The notes: a model not told the origin generated them from the sequence alone. A stretch of DNA of 64,000 nucleotides from Tepidibacillus decaturensis (GCF_001561915.1 NZ_LSKU01000001.1:233065-297064); one strand, 5' to 3'. Shown: positions 16,566 to 26,817, numbered from the stretch's first letter. Numbers and translations: made by a program.

Positions 16566-17671
16566 GTGAATATTAATCCTTATCAATTATTTACATTGAT
16601 CGTCTTTTTTGAATCGAGTACCGCTATTGCTGTTGGTACCGGTTCTGGTGCGAAGCAGGCAGCTTGGATAGCCATTCTGATAGGAATGTTTGCTGGTATA
16701 CCATTATTTTTACTTTACCATTATCTATATCAAAAATTTCCTGAAAAACCTTTGATTAGTTATTCGCAAATGATTCTAGGTAAATATTTAGGCTGGCTCA
16801 TTGGAATCATATACGTTCTATATTTTATTTATATTGCTTCAAGAGACTTAAGGGATTTTGGTAGCTTAGTTGGGGTTACCTTACTAGGTAATACCCCTTT
16901 ATTGATTGTAAATATGTTTATGATTGTATCTGTAGCTTATGCGATAGGAAAGGGAATAGAAGAATTAGGAAGACTAGCTGAATTTTTCTTTATTCCAACC
17001 ATTATTCTTTCAACAGTCTTTATCACTGCGTTTCTTTATTTCTCTAAAGTGATTGAATGGAATCGATTATTGCCATTTTTAGGAGATGGGTGGAAATCGG
17101 TTCTCACAACAGCATTTCCCTTAACATTTACCTTTCCCTTTGGAGAAATGATCGTATTTACGATGATCCTGCCTAATCTCAGCCAAAAGAAAATGGCATT
17201 AAAAACAGGATTGGCAGGAATGGTTTTTAGTGGCCTTCTGATAAGCAGTGTACTTGTTCTAGAAATTATGGTTCTTGGAACCTATGAAATTCAAAACTCT
17301 CTATTTCCACTCATCCAAACTGTTGGATTAATACATATTGATTTTTTAACTCGCTTAGATGCGATTGCGGTTATCATATTATTATTCGGCGTTTTTTTAA
17401 AGTTTCGGTTTTTTATTATGCAGCTCTTCTTGGAACAGCAGATTTGTTTAAAATAAAAAACAAGAATCAACTGCTTATTCCAATTGGTTTTATCATTCTT
17501 CTTTCTTCAATCCTAATAGCAAGTAATATTTCGGAACACCTAGAAGAAGGTCTAAAAATTGTTCCCTATTATCTTCATCTTCCTCTTCAAGTAGGGATTC
17601 CTTTTCTTCTATTCGTTGTGACTTTGATTCGAAATCGTTTGAAAACGAAACATCGAATGAAGAATGGTTAA
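16566..17671 (+). pseudogene. GerAB-type spore germination permease, frameshifted
   Basis: This is a B-subunit of a nutrient germinant receptor, an integral membrane protein related to amino-acid permeases with about ten helices (NPYQLFTLIVFFESSTAIAV at the start). The frame stays open to about residue 285 and then reads into nonsense after GVFLKFRF. The expected continuation FYYAALLGTADLFKIKNKNQ lies one base out of frame and runs on to 17671. Adding one T to the six-T run at 17409-17414 restores a 368-residue protein, the normal length. GTG at 16566 follows AAAGGAG; an earlier in-frame ATG at 16503 lacks a ribosome site. No A or C subunit is adjacent. Confidence 0.8.
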
Positions 17672-17845
17672 TAAAAACAGGATAATTAGAACAATTAATT
17701 CACTTAGATTCATGTGTAAAATAGCCTCGACCATTTGATTGGTAGCCTTTTTCAGTGGTATTCCCATTAATATATCCATCAAGATATCGATGCTTAAAGA
17801 TGAAATAAGCAAGAGCAAAAAGATTCCTAAACCTTTCACTTTCAT
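17609..17845 (-). CDS. Small two-helix membrane protein, possible germinant receptor D subunit
   Basis: The 78-residue protein has two hydrophobic segments (GLGIFLLLLISSLSIDILM and LSELIVLIILFLLTIL) joined by a short amphipathic link, the topology described for the D subunits of Bacillus germinant receptors. It begins MKVKGLG behind GAGGAAAAAA, and its 3' end overlaps that of the gerAB-like gene by 63 bases in convergent orientation. The D-subunit assignment rests on size, topology and neighbour, not on recognised residues. It could instead be an unrelated membrane peptide. Confidence 0.5.
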   Translation of the reverse strand: MKVKGLGIFLLLLISSLSIDILMDILMGIPLKKATNQMVEAILHMNLSELIVLIILFLLTILHSMFRFQTISNQSHNE

Positions 17846-17978
17846 TTTTTTCCTCTTTTCTATGTGATGGTTTTATTTTTCCCTTTATTGATGGAAATAT
17901 TAAAACAAGCCATTTTTGTTGCATTTTTCGTTTAGCAATTAGGTAGATGAGTGACATTTCAGATGGTAAAAAATTTCT

Positions 17979-18028
17979 CCCCAAAAGTAATAGGAATTTG
18001 TTACGAAGTAAGACGTTACTTTTGTGGG
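17979..18028 (+). repeat. Hairpin repeat family B, copy 3
   Basis: CCCCAAAAGTAA pairs with TTACTTTTGTGGG with one bulged T. The loop resembles that of the copy at 1433 (CGAAGTAAGAC versus CGAAGGAAGTC). It is followed by TTTT-type sequence and lies just upstream of sleL. Confidence 0.5.
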
Positions 18029-18100
18029 TTTTGCTAACACCTTTTAGGCGAATGCAGAATACGATGAGGAGAGGGAATAAAAAAGAAGGAGGGAAAAAGA

Positions 18101-19384
18101 TTGCAGATCCATGTTGTTCGTAGAGGTCAAACATTATTTGGAATTGCTCAAGCATTTAATACGACTGCTCAAGCGATTACTGTGGCCAATGAAATACCCG
18201 ATCCTAACCGATTAGTCGTAGGGCAAGCATTGGTTATTCCAATTGTTGGAAGATACCATTGGGTTCAACCTGGCGAATCTTTGTATAGTATTGGACGACG
18301 TTATAATATTAGTCCTAGTGAGCTGGCAAGAGTTAATCGGATATCACTAACAACAATACTTCCTATTGGTTTTAGGTTATATATTCCCCCAAGACCAAAA
18401 CCTACGATTGAAGTCAATGCTTACCTTGAACCAAGGGAACGAATTACACCTGCCCAAAGACAAGAAGTAAGAAGGGTAGGGAGGTACTTAACTTATTTAG
18501 CACCATTTAGTTTTAGGGCAAATCGAGACGGTTCATTGACTCCGCCTCCACTCGATGATATTCCTAACATTGCCCGCTCTTTAGGGATTACGAATATGTT
18601 AGTTGTTACAAATCAAGAAGCAGGACAATTTAGCAAGGAGCTAGCACATATTTTATTTACGAATGAGAGCATATCTAATCGTTTCCTTAGTAATATTATC
18701 AATACTGCTAATCGTTTAGGTTTCAGGGATATCCATTTCGATTTTGAATTTATTGATCCGAACGATCGAGAGGCATACAACCAGTTTTTAAGAAGAGCTC
18801 AAAGCAGACTAAAACCAGCTGGCTTTTTATTATCTACGGCGTTAGCCCCAAAAACAAGTGCGGCACAAATAGGTGCTTGGTATACTGCACACGATTATAG
18901 AGCTCATGGTCAAATCGTTGATTTTTCCGTTCCCATGACGTATGAATGGGGATATACTTATAGTACACCACAGGCAGTTAGCCCTATTGGACCAGTTCGT
19001 CAAGTGATCCAATATGCTTTAACAGAAATGCCTGCCAAAAAGATTATGTTAGGGCAGAACTTATATGGTTATGATTGGCGAGCCCCCTTTAGGTATGGTG
19101 GAGAAGCAGCAAGAGCATTAAGCCCTCAGCAAGCGATTGAATTGGCTAAGAGGGAAAATGTAGCGATACAATATGATACCCGTGCCCAAGCCCCATTTTT
19201 TAAATATGTTGATGATCAAGGACGAGAACATGAAGTATGGTTTGAGGATGCAAGGAGTATTCAAGCTAAATTTGACTTAATCAAACAATTAGGGCTAAGA
19301 GGAATTAGTTATTGGAAATTGGGACTTTCCTTCCCGCAAAATTGGCTGCTTCTAGAGGATAATTTCAATATCACCAAAAGATAA
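18101..19384 (+). CDS. sleL: Spore cortex-lytic N-acetylglucosaminidase SleL/YaaH type
   Basis: The 427-residue protein has two N-terminal LysM peptidoglycan-binding repeats (residues 2-46, HVVRRGQTLFGIAQAF; residues 50-95, HWVQPGESLYSIGRRY) and a C-terminal glycoside hydrolase 18 domain from about residue 105. The catalytic segment DIHFDFEFIDPNDREAYNQF near residue 212 keeps the Asp-x-Glu pair with Glu as acid/base. There is no signal peptide, as usual for SleL, which is delivered to the spore surface. It cleaves cortex fragments during germination. Translation starts at TTG after GAAGGAGGG. The family A repeat downstream may terminate the transcript. Confidence 0.9.
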   Translation: MQIHVVRRGQTLFGIAQAFNTTAQAITVANEIPDPNRLVVGQALVIPIVGRYHWVQPGESLYSIGRRYNISPSELARVNRISLTTILPIGFRLYIPPRPKPTIEVNAYLEPRERITPAQRQEVRRVGRYLTYLAPFSFRANRDGSLTPPPLDDIPNIARSLGITNMLVVTNQEAGQFSKELAHILFTNESISNRFLSNIINTANRLGFRDIHFDFEFIDPNDREAYNQFLRRAQSRLKPAGFLLSTALAPKTSAAQIGAWYTAHDYRAHGQIVDFSVPMTYEWGYTYSTPQAVSPIGPVRQVIQYALTEMPAKKIMLGQNLYGYDWRAPFRYGGEAARALSPQQAIELAKRENVAIQYDTRAQAPFFKYVDDQGREHEVWFEDARSIQAKFDLIKQLGLRGISYWKLGLSFPQNWLLLEDNFNITKR

Positions 19385-19418
19385 TCATTACCTTATTTCT
19401 TCAGTGAATCCTGAAGCT

Positions 19419-19605
19419 ATAAAAACTTTCTTCCATTTGTCATTTAAGGGTTTGTATATTCCATAAGCTGCGACATAGCGTGACTAGCAGCTTTAGCTGT
19501 GTAGCACGACTTGTACACTTTGTGTGCCTTCAGAAGTGCCCTTCTCTCCGTAATCTTTATTCATAGAAGGGCACGGATGACGGAGCGCGATGGAATATAC
19601 AAACC
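19419..19605 (+). repeat. Structured repeat family A, full copy 3 with extra arm
   Basis: The core at 19449-19605 is identical in plan to the other two copies, with perfect 16-bp outer and 10-bp inner stems, but carries an additional 53 bases at 19475-19527. The insert itself folds: CAGCT/AGCTG within CGTG...CACG, then ACAC/GTGT. It looks like a variable helical arm added at one fixed position. The element starts 35 bp after sleL. Confidence 0.85.
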
Positions 19606-19683
19606 TTTTCTTATACTATTATGGGCTATATATTGAACAAATGGTGAACAAACATGATCCATCAAAAATAAAAAGAAAACGAG

Positions 19684-19697
19684 TGTAAACGGTTTAA
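19684..19697. promoter_or_regulatory. Possible CcpA (cre) site upstream of adhE
   Basis: TGTAAACGGTTTAA matches the cre consensus TGWAANCGNTNWCA at all but the penultimate base. It is about 280 bp upstream of adhE. Carbon catabolite control of adhE/pfl is common in Bacillota. Confidence 0.35.
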
Positions 19698-19779
19698 ATA
19701 GAAGATAAATTGCTCTAATTTCGTTAAATCAACTTTGTGTATAGAGTTAATACATATTAAGATAAAAACAACAATAACA

Positions 19780-19795
19780 TGTGAAATATTTCACA
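19780..19795. promoter_or_regulatory. Rex/Fnr operator upstream of adhE
   Basis: TGTGAAATATTTCACA is a perfect palindrome identical to the core Rex site and also compatible with Fnr. Rex represses adhE and pfl at low NADH/NAD+ in many Bacillota. Confidence 0.65.
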
Positions 19796-19928
19796 ATAAA
19801 ACAGAATAATTAAACCTATATAAATTTGAAGGCGCCATTTATAGTTGATAAGTTGTTGTTATAAGTAGGTTTATTTAATATTTTAGAAACAAATGAACAT
19901 TTTAATTCTTTTGCTTGTTACAATTTAT

Positions 19929-19944
19929 TGTGTATTTATTCACA
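19929..19944. promoter_or_regulatory. Second Rex-like operator next to the adhE ribosome site
   Basis: TGTGTATTTATTCACA has the same spacing as the site at 19780 with one half-site change. It lies 22 bases before the adhE ATG, where bound repressor would block early transcription. Confidence 0.5.
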
Positions 19945-19965
19945 TTAAAAATGGAGGAGAGCATA

Positions 19966-22605
19966 ATGGAAAAAGTGCTTGAGAAAGCAAATCATCAAAA
20001 TGAAAAGATGCAAGATGAAGGGAAAGAGATGGTTCAGACTACAATTGATGAATTAGTAAAAAACGCTAAAATTGCTTTACAAGAAATGATGAAATTGAAT
20101 CAAGAACAAATTGATGAGATTGTAAAGCAAATGGCTTTAGCTGGATTAGATCAACATATGCCACTTGCTAAAATGGCAGTTGAGGAAACTAGAAGAGGAA
20201 TTTATGAAGATAAGATCATTAAAAATCTGTTCGCTACAGAATACATCTACCACAGTATCAAGTATGACAAGACGGTAGGGATCATCGAAGAAAATGAACT
20301 AGAAGGCTACTTTAAAGTAGCAGAACCAGTGGGTGTTATCGCAGGGGTTACACCGGTAACCAATCCAACATCTACAACGATGTTTAAAGCAATTATCTCT
20401 TTGAAAACAAGAAATCCAATTATCTTTGCTTTTCATCCCTCTGCACAGAAATGTAGCGTAGCAGCTGCAACAGTTGTTCGGGATGCAGCAGTAAAAGCTG
20501 GTGCTCCAAAAGATTGTATTCAATGGATCGAAACGCCTTCGATTGAAGCAACACAATTATTAATGAATCATCCAGGCGTTGCGCTTGTATTAGCAACAGG
20601 TGGTTCAGGGATGGTCAAATCTGCTTATAGTACAGGAAAACCTGCATTAGGTGTGGGACCAGGTAATGTACCCTGTTATATAGAAAAAACAGCCAATATT
20701 AAACAAGCGGTAACCGATTTAATTCTTTCCAAGACCTTTGATAATGGAATGATTTGTGCTTCTGAACAAGCAGTTATTGTAGATCAGGAAATAGCAAAAA
20801 CGGTTAAACAATATATGATGGAAAATCATTGCTACTTCTTAAACAAAGAAGAAATAAAAAAACTTGAGAAACTTGTAATCAATCCAACCACTTGTGCAGT
20901 AAATGCATCGATTGTTGGTCAATCACCTATAAACATTGCAGAGCAAGCAGGCATTCAAGTACCAAAAGAAACTAAGATGTTAGTTGTTCCGCTAGAGGGA
21001 GTAGGAGAAGAATACCCCCTTTCTCGAGAAAAGCTTAGCCCAATTCTTGCTTACTATGAAGTAAAAAATGTGGATGAAGGAATTAAGCGAGCTGAAGAAA
21101 TGGTCTTGTTTGGCGGGATGGGTCACTCTGCTGTGATTCATAGTCAAAATGATGAAGTGATTCAAGCATTTGCTAGTCGAATTAAAACAGGCCGACTCAT
21201 TGTTAACGCACCATCAACTCATGGAGCGATTGGGGATATCTATAATGCCAATATTCCATCCTTAACCTTAGGGTGTGGCACTTATGGATCGAATTCAACA
21301 ACAGATAATGTATCCTCTGTCAATTTGATTAATGTTAAAAAGGTAGCTAGGAGAAAAGTAAATATGCAATGGTTCAAAATTCCATCCAAAATCTACTTTG
21401 AAAGTGGTTCTGTTCAATATTTAGAAAAAATGCCTGAGATTTCTCGAGCATTAATCGTAACTGACCCCATGATGGTGAAATTAGGTTATGTGGATCGGGT
21501 CTTATATTATCTAAGAAAACGACAAAATTACGTGCATAGCGAAATCTTCTCTGAAGTAGAGCCAGATCCATCTGTAGAAACCGTCTTAAAAGGAGCCGAA
21601 TTGATGCGTCAATTCCAACCAGACGTGATTATTGCTCTAGGTGGTGGCTCAGCAATGGACGCAGCAAAAGGCATGTGGCTATTCTATGAATATCCTGGAG
21701 AAAAATTCGAGCATATGAAACAAAAGTTTATGGATATTCGAAAAAGAGTCTATAAGTTCCCTAAACTTGGTGAAAAAGCAAAATTGGTTGCTATTCCAAC
21801 AACATCAGGTACAGGTTCAGAAGTAACTAGTTTTGCGGTGATATCAGATAAGAAAAATAATATTAAATACCCACTTGCAGATTATGAATTAACACCAGAT
21901 GTTGCGATTATTGATCCTGATTTTGTGATGACAGTACCAAAGAGTGTAACAGCCGATACTGGTATGGACGTACTCACTCATGCGATTGAAGCATATGTCT
22001 CGGTGATGGCGAATGATTATACGGATGCACTTGCAATGAAAGCAATCCAATTAGTCTTTGAATATTTACCAAAAGCCTACCACAATCCCAATGATAAAGT
22101 GGCCAGAGAAAAAATGCATAATGCTTCTTGTATCGCGGGTATGGCGTTTGCTAACGCATTCCTTGGTATCAATCATAGCTTAGCTCACAAATTAGGTGGA
22201 GAATTCCATATTGCGCATGGTAAGGCAAATTCAATTCTTCTTCCTTATGTGATTCGCTATAACGCAACGAAGCCAACAAAATTTGTCTCATTTCCTAAAT
22301 ATGATCACTTTATTGCCAATGAAAGATATGCTAAAATTGCTAGAATGCTAGGATTAAAAGCGAGAACAACAGAAGAAGGAGTGCAAAGTTTAATTGAAGC
22401 CATTATTCAGTTAGCAAAAGAATTAAATATGCCACTCACCATTAAAGAAGCAGGAATCGATGAGAAAACATTCGAAGCGAAAGTGGAAGAGTTAGCAGAA
22501 AAAGCGTTTGAAGATCAATGTACAACAGCAAATCCAAGATATCCACTTGTAAGTGAACTAGCAACGATTTACCGAGAGGCTTTTCAAGGAAAAGGAATTG
22601 TATAA
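19966..22605 (+). CDS. adhE: Bifunctional acetaldehyde-CoA/alcohol dehydrogenase
   Basis: AdhE converts acetyl-CoA to acetaldehyde and then ethanol, oxidising two NADH, and forms spirosomes in the cytoplasm. The 879 residues contain an N-terminal CoA-acylating aldehyde dehydrogenase (catalytic Cys in DNGMICASEQAVIV near residue 255) and a C-terminal iron-dependent alcohol dehydrogenase (GGGSAMDAAKGMW near 560; iron-ligand His residues in NHSLAHKLGGEFHIAHGKANS near 740). ATG at 19966 follows GGAGGAG; the frame is open 17 codons further up without a ribosome site. pflB and pflA follow closely, making a fermentation operon behind two redox-type operators. Confidence 0.95.
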   Translation: MEKVLEKANHQNEKMQDEGKEMVQTTIDELVKNAKIALQEMMKLNQEQIDEIVKQMALAGLDQHMPLAKMAVEETRRGIYEDKIIKNLFATEYIYHSIKYDKTVGIIEENELEGYFKVAEPVGVIAGVTPVTNPTSTTMFKAIISLKTRNPIIFAFHPSAQKCSVAAATVVRDAAVKAGAPKDCIQWIETPSIEATQLLMNHPGVALVLATGGSGMVKSAYSTGKPALGVGPGNVPCYIEKTANIKQAVTDLILSKTFDNGMICASEQAVIVDQEIAKTVKQYMMENHCYFLNKEEIKKLEKLVINPTTCAVNASIVGQSPINIAEQAGIQVPKETKMLVVPLEGVGEEYPLSREKLSPILAYYEVKNVDEGIKRAEEMVLFGGMGHSAVIHSQNDEVIQAFASRIKTGRLIVNAPSTHGAIGDIYNANIPSLTLGCGTYGSNSTTDNVSSVNLINVKKVARRKVNMQWFKIPSKIYFESGSVQYLEKMPEISRALIVTDPMMVKLGYVDRVLYYLRKRQNYVHSEIFSEVEPDPSVETVLKGAELMRQFQPDVIIALGGGSAMDAAKGMWLFYEYPGEKFEHMKQKFMDIRKRVYKFPKLGEKAKLVAIPTTSGTGSEVTSFAVISDKKNNIKYPLADYELTPDVAIIDPDFVMTVPKSVTADTGMDVLTHAIEAYVSVMANDYTDALAMKAIQLVFEYLPKAYHNPNDKVAREKMHNASCIAGMAFANAFLGINHSLAHKLGGEFHIAHGKANSILLPYVIRYNATKPTKFVSFPKYDHFIANERYAKIARMLGLKARTTEEGVQSLIEAIIQLAKELNMPLTIKEAGIDEKTFEAKVEELAEKAFEDQCTTANPRYPLVSELATIYREAFQGKGIV

Positions 22606-22631
22606 AAGATTTTAAAAGGGGCTGAATACTA

Positions 22632-24878
22632 ATGATCAGTGAAAAAGTAATTCCAGCTTGGGCTGGATTTAAAGCAGGTAAATGGATGGAAGAGGTGAAT
22701 GTTAGAGACTTTATTCAATTGAACTATACACCATATGATGGGGATGGAAGTTTTCTAGCAGGGCCATCTGATCGTACTAAGAAACTATTAGACAAAGTAT
22801 TTATTTTAATCGAACAAGAGAGAAAGAATGGGGGAGTACTAGATGTTGATACAGCAACCCCATCTACGATTACCTCCCATGGTCCAGGATTTATCGATAA
22901 AGATTTAGAAGTGATTATAGGGTTACAAACTGACGAAGCTTTTAAACGTTCTATTCATCCAACAGGCGGTATTCGCATGATTGAGGCTGCTTGTGAAGCC
23001 TATGGCTATGAAATGGATGAAAAGGTTCAGGAGATTTTTACGAAGTATCGTAAAACCCATAATCAAGGGGTATTTGATGCATATACAGAAGAAATGAAAA
23101 AGGCGAGAAAAACTGGGATTATTACCGGTTTACCAGATGCTTACGGTAGAGGCAGAATTATTGGGGATTATCGTCGTGTGGCATTATATGGAGTCGATTT
23201 CTTAATCGAACAGAAAAAACAAGAAAAAGCGGCAACAGAAGATGACTTTATGTCTGAAGATACGATTCGCCTTCGCGAAGAATTAACGGAGCAAATTAGT
23301 GCATTAAAAGAATTAAGGGAAATGGCATTATCTTATGGTTATGACATTTCAAAACCAGCAACCAATGCAAAAGAAGCAATACAATGGCTTTATTTTGGTT
23401 ACTTAGCGGCTATTAAAGAGCAAAACGGGGCAGCTATGAGTATTGGCAGAATTTCAACCTTCTTAGATATTTATCTTGAAAGAGACCTTCAAAATGGGTT
23501 GATCACTGAAGAAGAAGCTCAGGAAATGATTGACCAACTTGTTATTAAGCTTCGTATCGTTAAATTTTTCCGTACTCCAGAGTATAATGAACTCTTTAGT
23601 GGTGATCCAACTTGGGTAACGGAATCCATCGGTGGAATCGGTGAGGACGGTAGACATTTAGTTACTAAGAACTCTTATCGTATTCTTCATACCTTATATA
23701 ATTTGGGGCCTGCACCAGAACCTAATTTAACGGTATTATGGTCCACTCAGTTACCAGAGAACTTTAAAAAATTCTGTGCTCAAGTCTCGATTGATACTAG
23801 TTCCATCCAATATGAAAACGACGATATCATGCGACCAGAATATGGTGATGATTATGGGATTGCTTGCTGTGTATCTGCCATGAGGATAGGAAAGCAAATG
23901 CAATTCTTTGGTGCAAGGGCAAATCTTGCAAAGGCATTACTCTATGCGATCAATGGTGGAATCGACGAAAAGAGTGGCGATAGAGTTGGGCCTTATTTTG
24001 AGCCAATTGTCGACGAAGTACTTGATTTTGATACTGTGATGGAACGTTATGACAAAGTATTAGATTGGCTAGCTAATCTTTATATGAAGACTTTAAATGT
24101 AATCCACTATATGCATGATAAATATTCTTATGAACGGATTGAGATGGCATTACATGACCGTGATATCTTAAGAACGATGGCATGTGGAATCGCCGGACTT
24201 TCCGTTGTTGCAGACTCTTTATCTGCGATTAAATATGCAAAAGTAAAACCTGTACGTAATGAAAGTGGCTTAACGATTTCATATCAAATTGAAGGAGATT
24301 ATCCTAAATTTGGAAATGACGATGAACGTGTTGACAGCATAGCTTCAGAGCTAGTGGAAAGGTTCATGAATAAATTACGTCAAAATAAAACTTATCGTAA
24401 CGCATTACCAACCATGTCAATTTTAACCATTACATCCAATGTCGTCTATGGTAAGAAAACAGGGGATACGCCTGATGGAAGAAAAGCAGGAGAACCTTTT
24501 GCACCAGGAGCAAATCCAATGCATGGCAGAGATATAAAAGGTGCTGTAGCTTCTTTCAACTCGGTATCCAAGCTACCTTACGAACATTCTCAAGATGGAA
24601 TTTCTTATACCTTCTCGATCGTGCCAAAAGCACTGGGAAAAGAAGAAGAAAGTCGTAATTCCAATTTAGTTGCGCTCTTAGACGGTTATGCTTATCAAAG
24701 AGGGCACCATGTGAATGTAAACGTCTTTGACCGAGAATTATTACTAGATGCAATGGATCATCCAGAAAAATATCCACAATTAACGATTCGTGTATCTGGA
24801 TATGCGGTCAACTTTACCAAATTAACTAGAGAACAACAATTAGATGTCATTCATCGAACATTTCACGAAAGTATGTGA
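22632..24878 (+). CDS. pflB: Formate C-acetyltransferase (pyruvate formate-lyase)
   Basis: This glycyl-radical enzyme splits pyruvate plus CoA into acetyl-CoA and formate under anoxia. The 748-residue protein has the adjacent catalytic cysteines in [12 protein letters not shown] near residue 417 and the radical glycine in the C-terminal [12 protein letters not shown] near residue 724. The end IHRTFHESM is typical of true PflB rather than glycerol or choline lyases. It starts 27 bases after adhE behind AAAGGGG. Its stop overlaps the possible GTG start of the activase gene, so translation is probably coupled. Confidence 0.96.
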   Translation: MISEKVIPAWAGFKAGKWMEEVNVRDFIQLNYTPYDGDGSFLAGPSDRTKKLLDKVFILIEQERKNGGVLDVDTATPSTITSHGPGFIDKDLEVIIGLQTDEAFKRSIHPTGGIRMIEAACEAYGYEMDEKVQEIFTKYRKTHNQGVFDAYTEEMKKARKTGIITGLPDAYGRGRIIGDYRRVALYGVDFLIEQKKQEKAATEDDFMSEDTIRLREELTEQISALKELREMALSYGYDISKPATNAKEAIQWLYFGYLAAIKEQNGAAMSIGRISTFLDIYLERDLQNGLITEEEAQEMIDQLVIKLRIVKFFRTPEYNELFSGDPTWVTESIGGIGEDGRHLVTKNSYRILHTLYNLGPAPEPNLTVLWSTQLPENFKKFCAQVSIDTSSIQYENDDIMRPEYGDDYGIACCVSAMRIGKQMQFFGARANLAKALLYAINGGIDEKSGDRVGPYFEPIVDEVLDFDTVMERYDKVLDWLANLYMKTLNVIHYMHDKYSYERIEMALHDRDILRTMACGIAGLSVVADSLSAIKYAKVKPVRNESGLTISYQIEGDYPKFGNDDERVDSIASELVERFMNKLRQNKTYRNALPTMSILTITSNVVYGKKTGDTPDGRKAGEPFAPGANPMHGRDIKGAVASFNSVSKLPYEHSQDGISYTFSIVPKALGKEEESRNSNLVALLDGYAYQRGHHVNVNVFDRELLLDAMDHPEKYPQLTIRVSGYAVNFTKLTREQQLDVIHRTFHESM

Positions 24879-24883
24879 TAGCA

Positions 24884-25618
24884 ATGAAAGGGTATCTTCA
24901 TTCTATAGAAACCTGTGGGACTGTTGATGGTCCTGGTATCAGATTTGTCGTTTTTATGCAGGGCTGTCCTCTTCGCTGTCAATATTGCCATAATCCTGAT
25001 ACATGGCAGTTGAAAGATGGAAAAGAAACCGAAGTAGAAGAGTTAATGAAAGACATTAGAAAATACATCCCCTATATGAAATTTTCTAATGGAGGGGTTA
25101 CCATCTCTGGTGGAGAGGCCACCATGCAAAAAGATTTTGTTATCGAATTGCTGAAGCGTTGTAAAGAAGAGGGAATTCATACAGCAATTGATACATCAGG
25201 GTTTGTTTGCTTGGAAGATGCCAAAGAAATCCTCGCTTATACCGATTTAGTTTTACTAGATATCAAACATATCTCAGCGGAAAAGCATCTGCAGATTACA
25301 GGGGTTTCTAATGAATGGACTCTACAATTAGCAAAGTATTTACATGAGCAAAAAATCCCCTTTTGGATTCGTCATGTGCTTGCACCTGGAATCACCGATA
25401 GAATCCAAGATCTTCAAGCTTTAAGAGCATTTATCAATACAATCTCATCCGTAGAAAAGGTAGAAGTATTGCCATATCATACAATGGGAAAATACAAATG
25501 GGAAAAACTTGGTTTACCAGAACCATTGCCTGGTGTGAAACCACCAACAGAGGAACAAGTAAAAAGAGCAGAACAAATCCTCGTTCCTCAAGTCACAAAT
25601 CAATTGGTTGTATCGTAA
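24884..25618 (+). CDS. pflA: Pyruvate formate-lyase-activating enzyme
   Basis: A radical-SAM enzyme of 244 residues that installs the glycyl radical in PflB. The cluster motif CPLRCQYCHNPDTW near residue 27 is the CxxxCxxC of the superfamily; SNGGVTISGGEATMQ near residue 70 binds S-adenosylmethionine, and VLLDIKH near 125 and LPYHTMGKYKWEKLG near 200 are typical of PflA. A GTG at 24875 overlapping the pflB stop is an alternative start; the ATG at 24884 gives the standard N-terminus MKGYLHSIETCGTVDGPG. A terminator follows. Confidence 0.95.
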   Translation: MKGYLHSIETCGTVDGPGIRFVVFMQGCPLRCQYCHNPDTWQLKDGKETEVEELMKDIRKYIPYMKFSNGGVTISGGEATMQKDFVIELLKRCKEEGIHTAIDTSGFVCLEDAKEILAYTDLVLLDIKHISAEKHLQITGVSNEWTLQLAKYLHEQKIPFWIRHVLAPGITDRIQDLQALRAFINTISSVEKVEVLPYHTMGKYKWEKLGLPEPLPGVKPPTEEQVKRAEQILVPQVTNQLVVS

Positions 25619-25640
25619 ACAAAAAAACGAAGCATTAGTT

Positions 25641-25676
25641 GAGGAAACCTGATTTAAACTGGCTTCCTCTTTTTTT
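25641..25676 (+). terminator. Intrinsic terminator of the adhE-pflB-pflA operon
   Basis: GAGGAAACC pairs with GGCTTCCTC (one mismatch) and is followed by seven T. Confidence 0.8.
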
Positions 25677-25702
25677 CCTTCTTTATCTATTATCTTTTTT
25701 TA

Positions 25703-26791
25703 TCATCGTTTCTGTTTAAAATAGCTGATTGCTAACAAGATGGATGGGATTACAAAACCAAACATTAGGGCATAAGGTGTCCATGTCGTTGTAGCAAATT
25801 CAAAGGTTTCAACAATATTTTTATTTAGAATGACAGATAAAGCAACCACGATAAAGACTAATGGCATGGCAATAGGACGATAATCAGATAAATGGAACAC
25901 CTGAGCGATTACTAATATTCCCGCATAAAAGCTGATTGTCATTTTTATAAAGATCGTTAACATATAGGATAAAGCAATAACTGCTTCCACTCTTGTTAAA
26001 AATCTTCCAACATCAATCAATCGAGCCATATTAAATGTAGCAAAAAGGGACATTTCGGTTGGGCGAACATTTAAAACAAGGATCGTTCCTAATACCACAA
26101 AAAATAAAGATAAGCCACCTACGACTACTCCGCTGATAAAAACAGATTTGATTCGTTTTCGTTGATTCACAAATGGGAGAATCATTAAAAATGCAATCGT
26201 TTCTGCAAAGGGAAAACCAAGGGTAGGAACGGTCCCCCTTAATACAGGTTTAAAACCCTCTGCAAAGATGGGATACACATTTTTAAATTTCATTTCAGGA
26301 ATCAGTAAAAAGAGGGTGATCCAAAATCCTCCTGATGTAAAAAGAGAAAAAAATTCATTGGAACGCCCTATTCCTTCAATTCCTTGATTTATGACCATAT
26401 AGAGTAATACTCCCGCCATTATGCTGAAGAGAATCATTGGTGTCTCAGGGAAAATAGCTGTTGTGACAAAATCAGTTGCATTCCGCATGACAAGTGCAGA
26501 AAGATGGAGAAAGAACCAAGCATAAAGCAAACCAATACCTTTCCCCAACATTGTTCCAAGAAGCGTCTCTGTAATTCCAACTAGGGTTTGATTTGGGAAT
26601 TGTTCAGCTAAAGAAACCATAATATAAGTTAAACCAATTGCCAAAAGTGTTCCTAAGAACATCGAGATCCAACCATCTTGCTTTGATTTAGCAACGATGG
26701 TTGAAGGTATGATCAGCAAAGCACTACCAATGGTAAAATTAACCTCTAATAACCATAGTTGAAACCGATTGATCACTCCATTTTCTAACAT
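25703..26791 (-). CDS. Germinant receptor B subunit (GerAB family permease)
   Basis: A 362-residue integral membrane protein of the spore germination permease family with about ten helices. It begins MLENGVINRFQLWLLEVNF and has the family segments SALLIIPSTIVA, GRSNEFFSLF near residue 140 and FPFAETIAFLMILPF near 195. In the receptor it is thought to bind germinants in the inner spore membrane. The ATG at 26791 is chosen since GGAGG lies just upstream; an in-frame ATG at 26806 contains that ribosome site. It is the last gene of an A-C-D-B operon and, unlike gerC, is intact. Confidence 0.9.
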   Translation of the reverse strand: MLENGVINRFQLWLLEVNFTIGSALLIIPSTIVAKSKQDGWISMFLGTLLAIGLTYIMVSLAEQFPNQTLVGITETLLGTMLGKGIGLLYAWFFLHLSALVMRNATDFVTTAIFPETPMILFSIMAGVLLYMVINQGIEGIGRSNEFFSLFTSGGFWITLFLLIPEMKFKNVYPIFAEGFKPVLRGTVPTLGFPFAETIAFLMILPFVNQRKRIKSVFISGVVVGGLSLFFVVLGTILVLNVRPTEMSLFATFNMARLIDVGRFLTRVEAVIALSYMLTIFIKMTISFYAGILVIAQVFHLSDYRPIAMPLVFIVVALSVILNKNIVETFEFATTTWTPYALMFGFVIPSILLAISYFKQKR

Positions 26792-26817
26792 AAGTGGTTC
26801 CTCCATATAGAAGTAAG

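Noticed and set aside
17700-18155. 151-codon minus-strand frame between gerAB and sleL.
   Set aside because: It overlaps the sleL start and the family B hairpin, lacks a ribosome site and has irregular composition.
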